From NCBI GenBank assembly GCA_963823525.1, contig CAWGLW010000006.1:248001-312000 (forward strand): 64,000 nt of DNA, written 5' to 3'. This DNA is from CAWGLW01 sp963823525 (GTDB lineage Bacteria > Pseudomonadota > Gammaproteobacteria > Steroidobacterales > Steroidobacteraceae). The notes beneath the pieces are model-generated. The model was not told the origin of the DNA. It searched no databases and saw only the letters and a program-made list of their open reading frames with translations. This document shows positions 52,864 to 60,977 of this stretch, piece after piece; the first letter of the stretch is position 1, and each line of letters starts with the position of its first letter. Both the position numbers and the translations under genes were made by a program.

Positions 52864-54445
52864 CCGAGCCCCCCCTGCCCGCGGCTGCACGCACAAACAG
52901 GTCGCGCACGCGCAGGCCGGTAGTCAATAACACACCGAAGTAGGTGCCTGCGCCAACCAGCACCAGCAGCGTCATCCAGCGTGCCCGCTGCCAGGCACCC
53001 CAGTCGAGCCAGCGCCCTGTATCGCCGGACAGCCACCACAGCACGGCTGTCATCAGGACGGTGGCCAGTGCCACCTGCAACAGCATTCGGCGCCAGCCGG
53101 GGCCGTGCTCGATGACGCCCTGCCGGCGCAGTCCGCGGTAGAGCATGGTCGAGTTGTACCAGGCGCCGAGGCCCGTATTCAGGGCCAGCAAGGCATGCAG
53201 GCCCGGCCGGTCATGCGTCAGCGCCAGCGGCAGTACGATGGCCACGTTGAGACCCATGCTGAGGGCAAACGACTGTATGCCGATGCGCACGGGCGTGCGC
53301 GTGTCCTGCCGGGCAAAAAATCCCGGTGCCAGCACCTTCACCAGGCTGAAGCCCATCAGTCCCAGCGAGTACGCCATCAGCGCGAGCGAAGACATCTGCA
53401 CATCCTGCTCGTTGAATTTCCCGTACTGAAACACCGTGATCGTCAGCGGGCCGGCCAGCACGATCAATGCCGCAGCCGCGGGCACGACGACGACGATGGT
53501 CAGGCGCAGGGCCCAGTCCATTGTTGCCGAGAAACGCTCGGGCGACTTCGCGGCATGCTGGGCGGCGAGACCCGGAAGAATGACCGTGCCAAGCGCAATA
53601 CTGAATACGCCGAGCGGAAACTCGACCAGGCGGTCGGCGTAATACAGCCAGGCGATACTGCCGGTCGCGAGCAATGAGGCAATGATCGTATCGAGCAGCA
53701 AAGCGAACTGTGAAACGGACGAGCCAAAAATGGCCGGCAGCATCAGCCGGCCGATCTTCCGCACGCCTTCATGGTCCCAGCGCCAGCGCGGCCGCCTCAG
53801 CAGGTGCAGGCGAAACAGGAAGGGCAGCTGGAAGACAAGCTGCACGATGCCCGCAACGAATACGCCGATCGACAGCACGACGCCCGGCCGCTCGAAGTTC
53901 GGCGCAATCCAGGCGGCGAACACGATCATGACAATGTTCAGCAGTGTCGAGGTCATCGCCGGCACGGCAAAACGGCCGTAGCTGTTGAGTACCCCCGCCG
54001 CGAGGGCCGTCAGCGAAATGAACAGCAGGTACGGGAACGTCCAGCGCAGCATGTCGACCGTCAGGTCGAACTTGGCAGCGTCCTCGCGAAACCCGGGGGC
54101 AAATAACAACACCAGCACCGGCGCGGCCAGCACGCCGATCAGGGTCACCACGGATAGGAAACCGGCCAGGGTCCCCGCGGCGCCGTCAATCAGTTCGCGC
54201 ACGTCCTCATGCGGCCGCTGCACCTTGTATTCGGAGACGACCGGTACGAAAGCCTGCGAGAAGGCGCCCTCGGCGAACAGTCGACGCATGAAATTCGGGA
54301 TCTTGAACGCAACGAGAAAGGCGTCCATGAGCAGGCCCGCACCGAACATGCGTGAATAGACCATATCGCGGAGCAGCCCCGAGACCCTCGAAATCAGGGT
54401 GAAGCTGCTGACGATGGAGGTGCTGCGGAAAAAGCCGCCGCTCAT
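52838..54445 (-). CDS. murJ: lipid II flippase MurJ
   Basis: A 535-aa MOP-superfamily protein with 14 predicted helices. The N-terminal family signature is STSIVSSFTLISRVSGLLRD; MRRLFAEGAFSQAFVPV is the conserved loop after helix 2 and contains functionally important Arg and Glu. It moves lipid II across the inner membrane for peptidoglycan synthesis. Divergent from rpsT, as in P. aeruginosa, and overlapping ribF at the 3' end. Confidence 0.95.
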   Translation of the reverse strand: MSGGFFRSTSIVSSFTLISRVSGLLRDMVYSRMFGAGLLMDAFLVAFKIPNFMRRLFAEGAFSQAFVPVVSEYKVQRPHEDVRELIDGAAGTLAGFLSVVTLIGVLAAPVLVLLFAPGFREDAAKFDLTVDMLRWTFPYLLFISLTALAAGVLNSYGRFAVPAMTSTLLNIVMIVFAAWIAPNFERPGVVLSIGVFVAGIVQLVFQLPFLFRLHLLRRPRWRWDHEGVRKIGRLMLPAIFGSSVSQFALLLDTIIASLLATGSIAWLYYADRLVEFPLGVFSIALGTVILPGLAAQHAAKSPERFSATMDWALRLTIVVVVPAAAALIVLAGPLTITVFQYGKFNEQDVQMSSLALMAYSLGLMGFSLVKVLAPGFFARQDTRTPVRIGIQSFALSMGLNVAIVLPLALTHDRPGLHALLALNTGLGAWYNSTMLYRGLRRQGVIEHGPGWRRMLLQVALATVLMTAVLWWLSGDTGRWLDWGAWQRARWMTLLVLVGAGTYFGVLLTTGLRVRDLFVRAAAGRGGSDGPGPRPS

Positions 54446-54570
54446 GGGGGCGGCACTATATAGCAGCCGGGGCCATTGCAGCGTGATGCATTGCGCGGCC
54501 CCGGCCGCCCTGCCCGGAGCGACCCGGGCGACGGTGTTCGGCCAGCGAGGCGGCCGCCGGCCGGCAGACC

Positions 54571-54599
54571 TTGACCCGGGCCTCGGATATGGACAAAAT
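54571..54599 (+). promoter_or_regulatory. sigma-70 promoter for rpsT
   Basis: TTGACC (54571-54576), 17-nt spacer, CAAAAT (54594-54599), 70 bp upstream of the rpsT start. Spacing is ideal, the -35 box matches 5 of 6 and the -10 box 4 of 6. Confidence 0.5.
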
Positions 54600-54669
54600 G
54601 CACGGCTCTTTTTCAGCTGATCCGCTCGCCCGTCGAACCGCCGGGCTCAGAGCGCAGGAGACCGATTTC

Positions 54670-54954
54670 GTGGCGAATTCCAAGTCCGCAGAAAAGCGTG
54701 CCCGCCAGGCTGTCACGCGTCGCGCCCACAACATGGCGGCGCGTTCCCGTCTTCGCACCTCGATCAAGAAGGTCCTGCTGGCCGTGAACGCCGGCGACAA
54801 GGACCAGGCTGTCGCAGCGTATAAAGAGGCCCAGCCCCTGATCGACACGATGGTCTCCAAGGGCATCATTCACCGCAACAAGGCGGCGCGGCACAAGCGC
54901 GACCTGAACGCCAAGGTCAAGGCCCTGGTGATAGGGTCGCAGGCGCAGGCCTGA
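54670..54954 (+). CDS. rpsT: 30S ribosomal protein S20
   Basis: 94 aa, very basic, with the S20 pattern ANSKSAEKRARQAVTRRAHN, TSIKKVLLAV, KGIIHRNKAARHKRDL. It binds 16S rRNA during 30S assembly. The start is GTG 54670 with AGGAGA 8 nt upstream. Non-ATG starts are common for rpsT and allow feedback control. A typical intrinsic terminator follows. Confidence 0.97.
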   Translation: MANSKSAEKRARQAVTRRAHNMAARSRLRTSIKKVLLAVNAGDKDQAVAAYKEAQPLIDTMVSKGIIHRNKAARHKRDLNAKVKALVIGSQAQA

Positions 54955-55006
54955 GCCCAACCGCGCGCGAAGCTTGCCCTGCAATCAATGCCGGGCGCGG
55001 CGAAAG

Positions 55007-55033
55007 AAAAACCGGCTTGAAGCCGGTTTTTTT
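55007..55033 (+). terminator. intrinsic terminator after rpsT
   Basis: Stem ACCGGCT/AGCCGGT with loop TGA, preceded by an A run and followed by seven T. It lies 53 bp after the rpsT stop. The symmetric A/T flanks may let it also serve the convergent TPR gene. Confidence 0.9.
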
Positions 55034-55065
55034 GTAGCTACGGAATACGCCCGACCCTCGGCCGG

Positions 55066-57030
55066 TCAGGGTGAGCGCGACAGGCCATCCCCCGGTGGAC
55101 TCAGGGCGTCGAGCTCCGCCATCGCCCGCGCACGCTGCGAGTAGTCGCGCCCGTAGTCCAGCGCCTCTTCAAACGCCTTGCGCGCGCCGGCCCGATCCTT
55201 CGCCTCCAGCGACAGCTCGGCCAGCCGCTGCCAGGCCTCCGGCCCGGTGATGCCACCGACGGTCGTCGACAGTTCGCGGTACGCGGCCAGCGCCTCGGGT
55301 TTGCGCCCGAGCCGATAGAGTAGATCCGCACGCGTATCGAGCAGCAATGCGCGGGTCATGTAATCGGGCTTCTGAGCGAGGGCCGTCTCGGCCAGCCGCA
55401 GCCCCTCCTGGTACTCCGCCCGACCACCCACGAGTGCCAGCGTGGCAGCCAGCTGATTCTGCAACCGCGGGTCGCCGGGCGCGGCCGCGAGCGCCAGCCG
55501 GTACTCCGCTATCGCCCCGGCCGGTTCACCCAGCGCATTTTCAAGGTCCCCGGCCAGACGATGCACCGAGCCTTCATCCGGCGCCACAGCCAGCGCCCGT
55601 TGCATCGCGGCCCTGGCGGCCGCCTTGTCATTCATCCGCGCCGCAGCCTGTGCGCTGAGTATCGCCGGCGAGACCAGGCCCTTCGCGGCCGGGCTGCCTT
55701 CGAGTTTCGCGAGCAGTTTGCTGGCCGCGGCAATATCGCCAGAGCCGGCCATCACGCGGGCGCGGGTCAGATCCATCAGCGGCGCCGGGGTCAGTGCCGG
55801 CTTCTGCCTCGCCATCCATTCAAGCGCGGCGGGGTTGGACCACAATTGAGCCAGCACATTCGCAACAGCCAGTTGAGCCGCGGCGGCCGTGTTCGAGAAC
55901 TCAGGTCTAAGCACCGCGGGCAGCGGCTTGCGCGCCAGGTCGGGAAACATCGGGGCCGCGGCGTTGAGCGAGGCAATCGTCGCCGACTCGGGCATGGATT
56001 CCCCCCGCGCCAGTGCGTCGAGCAGGCCGGCTAAGGGGTCGTCGGGCGCCACGCGTCGCGCAGCCGATGAGGACTGCCTGGCGGCGGCCTGATCGCCGGC
56101 GGCCAGTGCCGCCGCCGTCTCGCCGTAAATCGGCCGCGGATCGCCGATAGCCGCCGTACGTGCGCTGGCAAAGGCCGCACGGGCCGCCTTTGTCTTGCCC
56201 TCGGACAGATCCATCAGACCGAGGTTCAGCCACGCCAGGCTGCTGCGCGGACTCTGCTCGGCCACTGCGGCAAAACTCCTGCGCGCTTCCACCGATTTCC
56301 CCTGCTGCATCTGCGCCGTGCCGAGCAGCAGCCGGGCCGCTTCGTCACCCGGCTTCGCCTTGAGCAGTCGCTGCGCCGCCGCCTCCGCCGTCGTGTAGTC
56401 CTGCGCGACGAGCGCCAGGCGAGCCTGGTTCAACGCGATCCTCGGGTTTTCGGGCACCTCCCGGGACAACTCGGCGTACTTGCGCAGCGCATCGTCGAGC
56501 CGGGTCTGCCGGGCCGCGATGGACGCTTCGAGAAACAGTGCCTGTTGGCTGCGGCGGGTCGGCGCAATCGCATTCAAATGCTGTGTCGCGCGGTAGAGCC
56601 GAACGTCCTGCAGGTACAGGCCGGCAATGGACTCGTGCAAAGCGGCACCGGCATCGGGCAAGGCCGCATCCACCTCGGTCAGGTGGTCTTTGATCGCGAC
56701 GTCTTTCAGCTGCGGATACCACGAGAGGATGAGCAGCAGGTGCGCGCGTGGATTGCCAGGGTTCTGCGCAACATATCCACGCGCGAGCTCCTCAGCGGCC
56801 GCGGCATCCCCACGCTGCAGCGCCTCGACGGCCGGCGCAAAGTCAGCCACCTCTGCGGCCTGCTGCGCCAGCTGCTCGCGGCTTGGCAACTGCTCGAGAT
56901 CCATGATCGCCGCGGATGCCGAAGCAAAATATATGGTTACCAGTCCCGCCGTTGCCAGGCTCGTGAGCCGGGAAGAACCGGCGAGCCAGCGGCTGATGCG
57001 GGTCGGCATGCGTCTCTCGGGTTCGCTCAT
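55066..57030 (-). CDS. TPR-repeat protein with N-terminal signal/anchor
   Basis: 654 aa. After a short basic start, a hydrophobic segment (RLTSLATAGLVTIYFASASA) acts as a signal peptide or anchor. The rest is alpha-helical and Ala-rich, with many TPR-like repeats (for example PRIALNQARLALVAQDYTTA and the DEAARLLLGTAQMQQGKSVE type). Probably periplasmic scaffold. It sits 88 bp behind a PEP-CTERM gene on the same strand and resembles in layout the TPR protein PrsT of PEP-CTERM/EPS systems, but has no lipobox and is shorter. Start 57030 is chosen over an upstream ATG at 57102 that falls in the hairpin. Confidence 0.8.
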   Translation of the reverse strand: MSEPERRMPTRISRWLAGSSRLTSLATAGLVTIYFASASAAIMDLEQLPSREQLAQQAAEVADFAPAVEALQRGDAAAAEELARGYVAQNPGNPRAHLLLILSWYPQLKDVAIKDHLTEVDAALPDAGAALHESIAGLYLQDVRLYRATQHLNAIAPTRRSQQALFLEASIAARQTRLDDALRKYAELSREVPENPRIALNQARLALVAQDYTTAEAAAQRLLKAKPGDEAARLLLGTAQMQQGKSVEARRSFAAVAEQSPRSSLAWLNLGLMDLSEGKTKAARAAFASARTAAIGDPRPIYGETAAALAAGDQAAARQSSSAARRVAPDDPLAGLLDALARGESMPESATIASLNAAAPMFPDLARKPLPAVLRPEFSNTAAAAQLAVANVLAQLWSNPAALEWMARQKPALTPAPLMDLTRARVMAGSGDIAAASKLLAKLEGSPAAKGLVSPAILSAQAAARMNDKAAARAAMQRALAVAPDEGSVHRLAGDLENALGEPAGAIAEYRLALAAAPGDPRLQNQLAATLALVGGRAEYQEGLRLAETALAQKPDYMTRALLLDTRADLLYRLGRKPEALAAYRELSTTVGGITGPEAWQRLAELSLEAKDRAGARKAFEEALDYGRDYSQRARAMAELDALSPPGDGLSRSP

Positions 57031-57056
57031 TGAACCGCCATCGTGCACAAATGAAG

Positions 57057-57089
57057 CGGCGGGTGCGAGGACTTGCCCCACACCCGCCG
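57057..57089 (-). terminator. conserved hairpin after the first PEP-CTERM gene
   Basis: Arms CGGCGGGTG (57057-57065) and CACCCGCCG (57081-57089), 30 bp after the stop. The surrounding bases are nearly the same as at 58458-58490. No U tract is seen. Confidence 0.65.
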
Positions 57090-57118
57090 AATTGATCCCC
57101 AATAAGCGGGGCGGATGG

Positions 57119-58114
57119 CTAGCCGCGGCTTCGGCGCCGGCGGGATGCGCCGATACCGATCAGGCCGAGGCCCATCAGGAGCAACGTGCCCGGCTCCGGC
57201 ACCGACGGGCCCGGAGGCTCGACATCCGGCGGCGGCTCGTTGATACCGGCCTCACCCGACACGTAGAACAGCGCCAGGAAAATGTTGTCGTCCGCGGATG
57301 CATTCTGCGTGTCGACCTTGATCGTCGTATCGCCGTTGCTCACGTAACCCGAGAGGTCATAGCGCTCGTGATCGTCCTCGTAGCTCGGGTTGTCCGGCGA
57401 GAACGGATCGTCGAAGCCGCCCATCGTGAACAGCGAGCCATTTGCCTGCTGCAGGCCATCGTCATAGTTTCCAGCCGCTTCCGTCAGCAACTGCCCGTTG
57501 ACTTCCACTCTTGACTGCTGACCGCAGCAGCTGAAGTTAATGCCCAGCCGCATTTCGGCAAAGAATCCCGCTTCGGACGGATCCAGGCCCTCGGCGAAAT
57601 TGATCGAGGTCGTATCTCCCGTGACGGAAGCCCAGCCGTCGAGAATGCCAACTGTCGACGTCGGCAGCGATGCATTCTGATAAACCACGATCAGCGCGGA
57701 TCCGTCCGTAGAGCCCCCAAGGGAGCCCTCGTCATAGTCGAAGTCGTAGATTCCGCCACTACCGTCGTAGGCAGCCGCCACGATGCTCGTAACGTCGGCC
57801 CGGTGGGATGCCAGGTTGCAGCAGGCCGTACCGTTGCCAACGCGCGGCCCGTACGAAGCCGCCGTGCCATTCAGGCTGGCTGTCGGCGTGCCCGAGGTCG
57901 AATAAGTCGCCGTATACAGATACGCTGCGACAATCGTCGAGCCGGCGGGGATTTGCGCTGAGATCGTCCCCGAATTGCCGGTGCTGCCGAAGCCATCCGA
58001 CGAAACGCCGTAATTTCCGACGAACGACTGAAATGGCTCCAGGGCGGCGTTGGCCGACCCCGAGACCAGACCGGCGGCCAGGGCGGCTAACACCGGTATC
58101 CACTTAGTTCTCAT
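57119..58114 (-). CDS. PEP-CTERM sorting domain protein (large)
   Basis: 331 aa. Signal peptide (WIPVLAALAAGLVSGSANA, cleavage after ANA), a beta-rich middle with two CysCys pairs (TACCN, FSCCG) and Asp-rich loops (DYDEGS, EDDHERYD), a Pro-rich spacer (EPPPDVEPPGPS), then the sorting tail VPEPGTLLLMGLGLIG plus GASRRRR. Exosortase would cleave at PEP and release or surface-anchor the protein. No exosortase gene is in the window. A sigma-54-like promoter and a dyad lie upstream. Function of the mature domain unknown. Confidence 0.93.
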   Translation of the reverse strand: MRTKWIPVLAALAAGLVSGSANAALEPFQSFVGNYGVSSDGFGSTGNSGTISAQIPAGSTIVAAYLYTATYSTSGTPTASLNGTAASYGPRVGNGTACCNLASHRADVTSIVAAAYDGSGGIYDFDYDEGSLGGSTDGSALIVVYQNASLPTSTVGILDGWASVTGDTTSINFAEGLDPSEAGFFAEMRLGINFSCCGQQSRVEVNGQLLTEAAGNYDDGLQQANGSLFTMGGFDDPFSPDNPSYEDDHERYDLSGYVSNGDTTIKVDTQNASADDNIFLALFYVSGEAGINEPPPDVEPPGPSVPEPGTLLLMGLGLIGIGASRRRRSRG

Positions 58115-58237
58115 CTTGTAATCCCTCCCGACTTGGCCGCGGTCGCACCGTGGCGGTTTTTGTCCACGTTACCGGGCAGGAGGTTTTACTCGAAAGAGTC
58201 GGCACTCCCGCCCTTTTTTTCTTGTCGGTTGTCAGGG

Positions 58238-58254
58238 AAGCAAGTTGCATGCCG
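58238..58254 (-). promoter_or_regulatory. sigma-54 promoter candidate for the 57119-58114 gene
   Basis: On the minus strand CGGCAT-N5-TTGCTT. The invariant GG (-24) and GC (-12) are kept, with two changes from TGGCAC-N5-TTGC. It is 124 bp before the start codon and is matched by a better site before the second PEP-CTERM gene at the same relative place. Confidence 0.55.
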
Positions 58255-58325
58255 CCATCGTTAAAAGTCAGTTTCTTCAGCGCCTTATGGAAGATCACTC
58301 AGAAGGAGTCGGACTGCCGAAACGC

Positions 58326-58340
58326 ATTTCTGTAAGAAAT
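58326..58340. promoter_or_regulatory. dyad upstream of sigma-54 site (enhancer-binding protein site?)
   Basis: Perfect inverted repeat ATTTCT-GTA-AGAAAT. Its centre lies 87 bp upstream of the sigma-54 candidate, a distance normal for PrsR/NtrC-type activators. The duplicate before the second gene has one mismatch. Confidence 0.45.
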
Positions 58341-58367
58341 AGCGACTAATTAGTGTTTACTGATCAA

Positions 58368-58438
58368 CTAATTGCCTTCCATATCTGGGCCGCCTGGACC
58401 AGATACGGCAGATCAGTCCGCTCGGGATTCCGTCAAGT
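58368..58438 (-). pseudogene. decayed copy of the obgE 3' end
   Basis: On the minus strand the last codons read S-A-V-S-G-P-G-G-P-D-M-E-G-N then TAG, against S-A-I-H-G-P-G-G-P-D-M-E-H-K then TAA in the real obgE tail. Further upstream, base identity continues but an in-frame TGA and an indel break it. The similarity carries on beyond the stop into the dyad region. Confidence 0.8.
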
Positions 58439-58457
58439 CCATGGCGCACAAATGAGT

Positions 58458-58490
58458 CGGCGGGTGCGAGGCTCTGCCCCGCACCCGCCG
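58458..58490 (-). terminator. conserved hairpin after the second PEP-CTERM gene
   Basis: Arms CGGCGGGTGCG (58458-58468) and CGCACCCGCCG (58480-58490), loop of 11 nt, 42 bp after the stop. Near twin of 57057-57089, including the flanking gcacaaatga. Confidence 0.7.
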
Positions 58491-58532
58491 AATTCATTCC
58501 CCCTCGAGAGGGGGGGTAGGCTGACTACTGTT

Positions 58533-59267
58533 TTATTTCTGGCCGCGGCGGCGGCGAGAAGCGCCGACCCCGATCAGCCCAAGACCCATCAGCAACAGCG
58601 TACCGGGCTCCGGCACTCTCGGCGTCGGCGGTTCTTCGTCTGAAGGCGGCTTGTCCGGGTTCTGGTCCGGTTCACCGAGATAGAAACTGTCGATGCCCAG
58701 GTCCGCTCTCAGGCCGTCCGTGTCGCTCATGGCCGAGACCGTGAGCGATTGGGTGGTTGCCGTTGCCGTGAACAACATGGTCTGCCATGTCCATCCCTCG
58801 AACACGCCGTAATCCGGTATCTCCATCATCTCGGAATCGTACGTTTCGTCGCCGAACATGATTCGCCAGTAGCCTCCGGTCTGCGACCACTGGCTCCTCG
58901 AGATGCTCTGCTCAAAGGAGATCTCATACGTCTCTCCGATAACGAGCCCGTCCAGCGCAAGCTGTTGCGCGCTCTCGGTCCAGCTTGGCTGCAGACCAAT
59001 ACCGTGCAGGAAGTCTCCCCCTGTGCTGCTCGGCGCCCAGGTGTACTGGGCAAAATTCGTGTCGCCATTGAACGTATCGGGCGTGCCGCCCGTGGTCGTC
59101 CAGCCGGGGGGAACCGCTGAATTGTGGGTGTTGTGGTTCCCTGTGTAGCCTTCGAAACCGCCATTGGCGAACGACAACAGCGTGGCGTTCGCCTGGCCCG
59201 ACATGGCTATCAAGGCGGTAACTGCGATGGGTTTGATCAACCCGGTAATCAACGGTCGGATATTCAT
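58533..59267 (-). CDS. PEP-CTERM sorting domain protein (small)
   Basis: 244 aa. Signal peptide (PIAVTALIAMSGQANA), a jelly-roll-like beta domain starting FANGGFEGYTG and including WRIMFGDETYDSEMMEIPDY and TQSLTVSAMSDTDG (carbohydrate-binding-like layout, weak evidence), a Pro-rich spacer, and the tail VPEPGTLLLMGLGLIG plus VGASRRRR. It has no cysteine, unlike its neighbour. The middle part is unrelated by eye to the 57119-58114 product, although tails and flanks are closely alike. Own sigma-54 promoter upstream. Confidence 0.93.
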   Translation of the reverse strand: MNIRPLITGLIKPIAVTALIAMSGQANATLLSFANGGFEGYTGNHNTHNSAVPPGWTTTGGTPDTFNGDTNFAQYTWAPSSTGGDFLHGIGLQPSWTESAQQLALDGLVIGETYEISFEQSISRSQWSQTGGYWRIMFGDETYDSEMMEIPDYGVFEGWTWQTMLFTATATTQSLTVSAMSDTDGLRADLGIDSFYLGEPDQNPDKPPSDEEPPTPRVPEPGTLLLMGLGLIGVGASRRRRGQK

Positions 59268-59403
59268 TCGAGGCCCCCTTTGTTCCGATACCCCGCCGCA
59301 CAGGTAGCGCAGCGTGATATCTCGCCTTTGTTATGAGTCGGGGGCCGCGGCTCGATCGGCAGCTTGCGCTCCCGCCGGCTCGTTTTTTTGCTCATTCACG
59401 GAC

Positions 59404-59420
59404 AAGCAATGTGTGTGCCA
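59404..59420 (-). promoter_or_regulatory. sigma-54 promoter for the 58533-59267 gene
   Basis: On the minus strand TGGCAC-ACACA-TTGCTT, a perfect match to the -24/-12 consensus. It is about 137 bp before the start codon, leaving a long leader. A dyad lies 88 bp upstream. Confidence 0.75.
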
Positions 59421-59492
59421 GCAGGCATCTTGCTTCTGTCATTTCAATGCGTTACGTAAAAGACCTCAGACGAAATCGGACTGCCGAGACGC

Positions 59493-59507
59493 ATTCCTGT
59501 AAGAAAT
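59493..59507. promoter_or_regulatory. dyad upstream of sigma-54 site (second copy)
   Basis: ATTCCT-GTA-AGAAAT, the counterpart of 58326-58340 with one mismatch, centred 88 bp from the sigma-54 promoter. It lies 28 bp beyond the obgE stop. Confidence 0.45.
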
Positions 59508-59534
59508 GGCGACTAATTATTCTTTACTGACCAA

Positions 59535-60614
59535 TTACTTGTGCTCCATATCTGGTCCGCCGGGACCATGTATGGCAGATCGGTCCTCGGCAGATTCCGT
59601 CAGATCAAGTTCGTCGAGCCGGGCCATGACTGCCTTGCAAAGCTCAGTCGTGCCTTTCTTTGCCAGACCCGAAATCGGGTGCACGGGCCCCTCCCAGTCG
59701 AGGCCCGCCACGATTTCCCCGCAACGCGCGTCCACCTCATCGGGCGGCAGCAGGTCGCACTTGTTCAGCACCAGCCAGCGCTCGCGGGCGGCCAGTTCGG
59801 GGCTGAAGCGCTCGAGTTCGGCAACGATCGCCCGCGCGTCCGCGACGGGATCAGCACCCGGGTCCATCGGTGCGATGTCGACGAGGTGCAGCAGTATTCG
59901 CGTGCGCTGCAGGTGCTTGAGAAAGCGGATGCCAAGCCCTGCCCCTTCAGCGGCCCCCTCGATCAGCCCGGGAATGTCTGCCATGACAAAGCTTTGCTGC
60001 TCGCCGACGTACACCACGCCCAGTCCGGGGTGCAGTGTCGTGAACGGGTAATCGGCAATCCGGGGTCGCGCCCCGGACACCGCGCTGATCAACGTCGACT
60101 TGCCGGCGTTCGGCAATCCGAGCAAACCAACGTCGGCGATCAGTTTCAGTTCGAGACGCAGTTCGCGACGCTCGGCCTCGGTGCCGCGGGTCGCCCGGCG
60201 CGGGGTGCGGTTGGTGCTGCTCTTGAAGTGCTGGTTGCCGAGGCCGCCTCGCCCGCCCCGCGCCACGAGTGCGCGCTGACCGTTGGTGGCGAGGTCCGCG
60301 AGTAACTCCTCGGTGTCGGCATCGTAGATCACGGTACCGACAGGCACCACGATTTCCAGGTCTTCGCCGCTCTTGCCGCTGCACTGCCGGGCGCCGCCGG
60401 GCTCGCCCCTGGCCGCCTTGAATATGCGCTGGTAGCGGAAGTCGGCGAGCGTGTTGATGCCCTCGGTGGCGACGAGGTAAACGCTGCCGCCGCTGCCGCC
60501 GTCACCGCCGTCCGGGCCACCGAAAGGCACAAACTTCTCGCGCCGAAAACTCACGACGCCGTGTCCGCCGTCCCCGGCCAGCACCTTGATCGTTGCTTCG
60601 TCGACGAATTTCAT
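59535..60614 (-). CDS. obgE: Obg family GTPase
   Basis: 359 aa. Glycine-rich Obg domain (FVPFGGPDGGDGGSGGSVYL, RGGRGGLGNQHFKSS), then the G domain with GLPNAGKSTL (G1), DIPGLIEGAAEGAGLG (G3), NKCDLL (G4), ending in a short acidic tail. Ribosome-associated GTPase in 50S assembly and stress control. Same strand and usual order rplU-rpmA-obgE. Its 3' end is the source of the remnant at 58368-58438. Confidence 0.97.
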   Translation of the reverse strand: MKFVDEATIKVLAGDGGHGVVSFRREKFVPFGGPDGGDGGSGGSVYLVATEGINTLADFRYQRIFKAARGEPGGARQCSGKSGEDLEIVVPVGTVIYDADTEELLADLATNGQRALVARGGRGGLGNQHFKSSTNRTPRRATRGTEAERRELRLELKLIADVGLLGLPNAGKSTLISAVSGARPRIADYPFTTLHPGLGVVYVGEQQSFVMADIPGLIEGAAEGAGLGIRFLKHLQRTRILLHLVDIAPMDPGADPVADARAIVAELERFSPELAARERWLVLNKCDLLPPDEVDARCGEIVAGLDWEGPVHPISGLAKKGTTELCKAVMARLDELDLTESAEDRSAIHGPGGPDMEHK

Positions 60615-60633
60615 TGTGGTCTTCCGAAAGCAA

Positions 60634-60657
60634 AGGCCCCGGACAATGCCGGGGCCT
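60634..60657 (-). terminator. hairpin between rpmA and obgE
   Basis: Stem AGGCCCCGG/CCGGGGCCT with a 6-nt loop, followed on the minus strand by TTTGCTTTC. It looks like a leaky terminator that lowers obgE expression relative to the ribosomal genes. Confidence 0.7.
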
Positions 60658-60684
60658 GCGTTTCGATGCCTTCGGTGGTTTCGC

Positions 60685-60948
60685 TCAGGAAGTGGCCGGA
60701 TCCACGAACACGTGCATCCGCTGGTTCAGCCCCTTGCGCCGGAAGCTGACCGTGCCGTCCTTCAAAGCAAACAGCGTGTGATCCGTGCCCACGCCGACGT
60801 TCTCGCCGGCCCGGTAGCGCGTGCCACGCTGGCGCACGAGGATGTTGCCGGCCAGCACGCTCTGGCCGCCAGATTTCTTCAGGCCCAGCCGTTTGCTGTG
60901 TGATTCGCGGCCGTTCTTGGTACTGCCGCCTGCCTTTTTATGTGCCAT
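60685..60948 (-). CDS. rpmA: 50S ribosomal protein L27
   Basis: 87 aa. AHKKAGGSTKNGRESHSKRL start, GNILVRQRGTRYRAGENVG and GTVSFRRKG. The N-terminus reaches the peptidyl transferase centre. 29 bp behind rplU. Confidence 0.98.
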   Translation of the reverse strand: MAHKKAGGSTKNGRESHSKRLGLKKSGGQSVLAGNILVRQRGTRYRAGENVGVGTDHTLFALKDGTVSFRRKGLNQRMHVFVDPATS

Positions 60949-60977
60949 GGAATAATCTCCTTGCGACCGGTCGGGGC

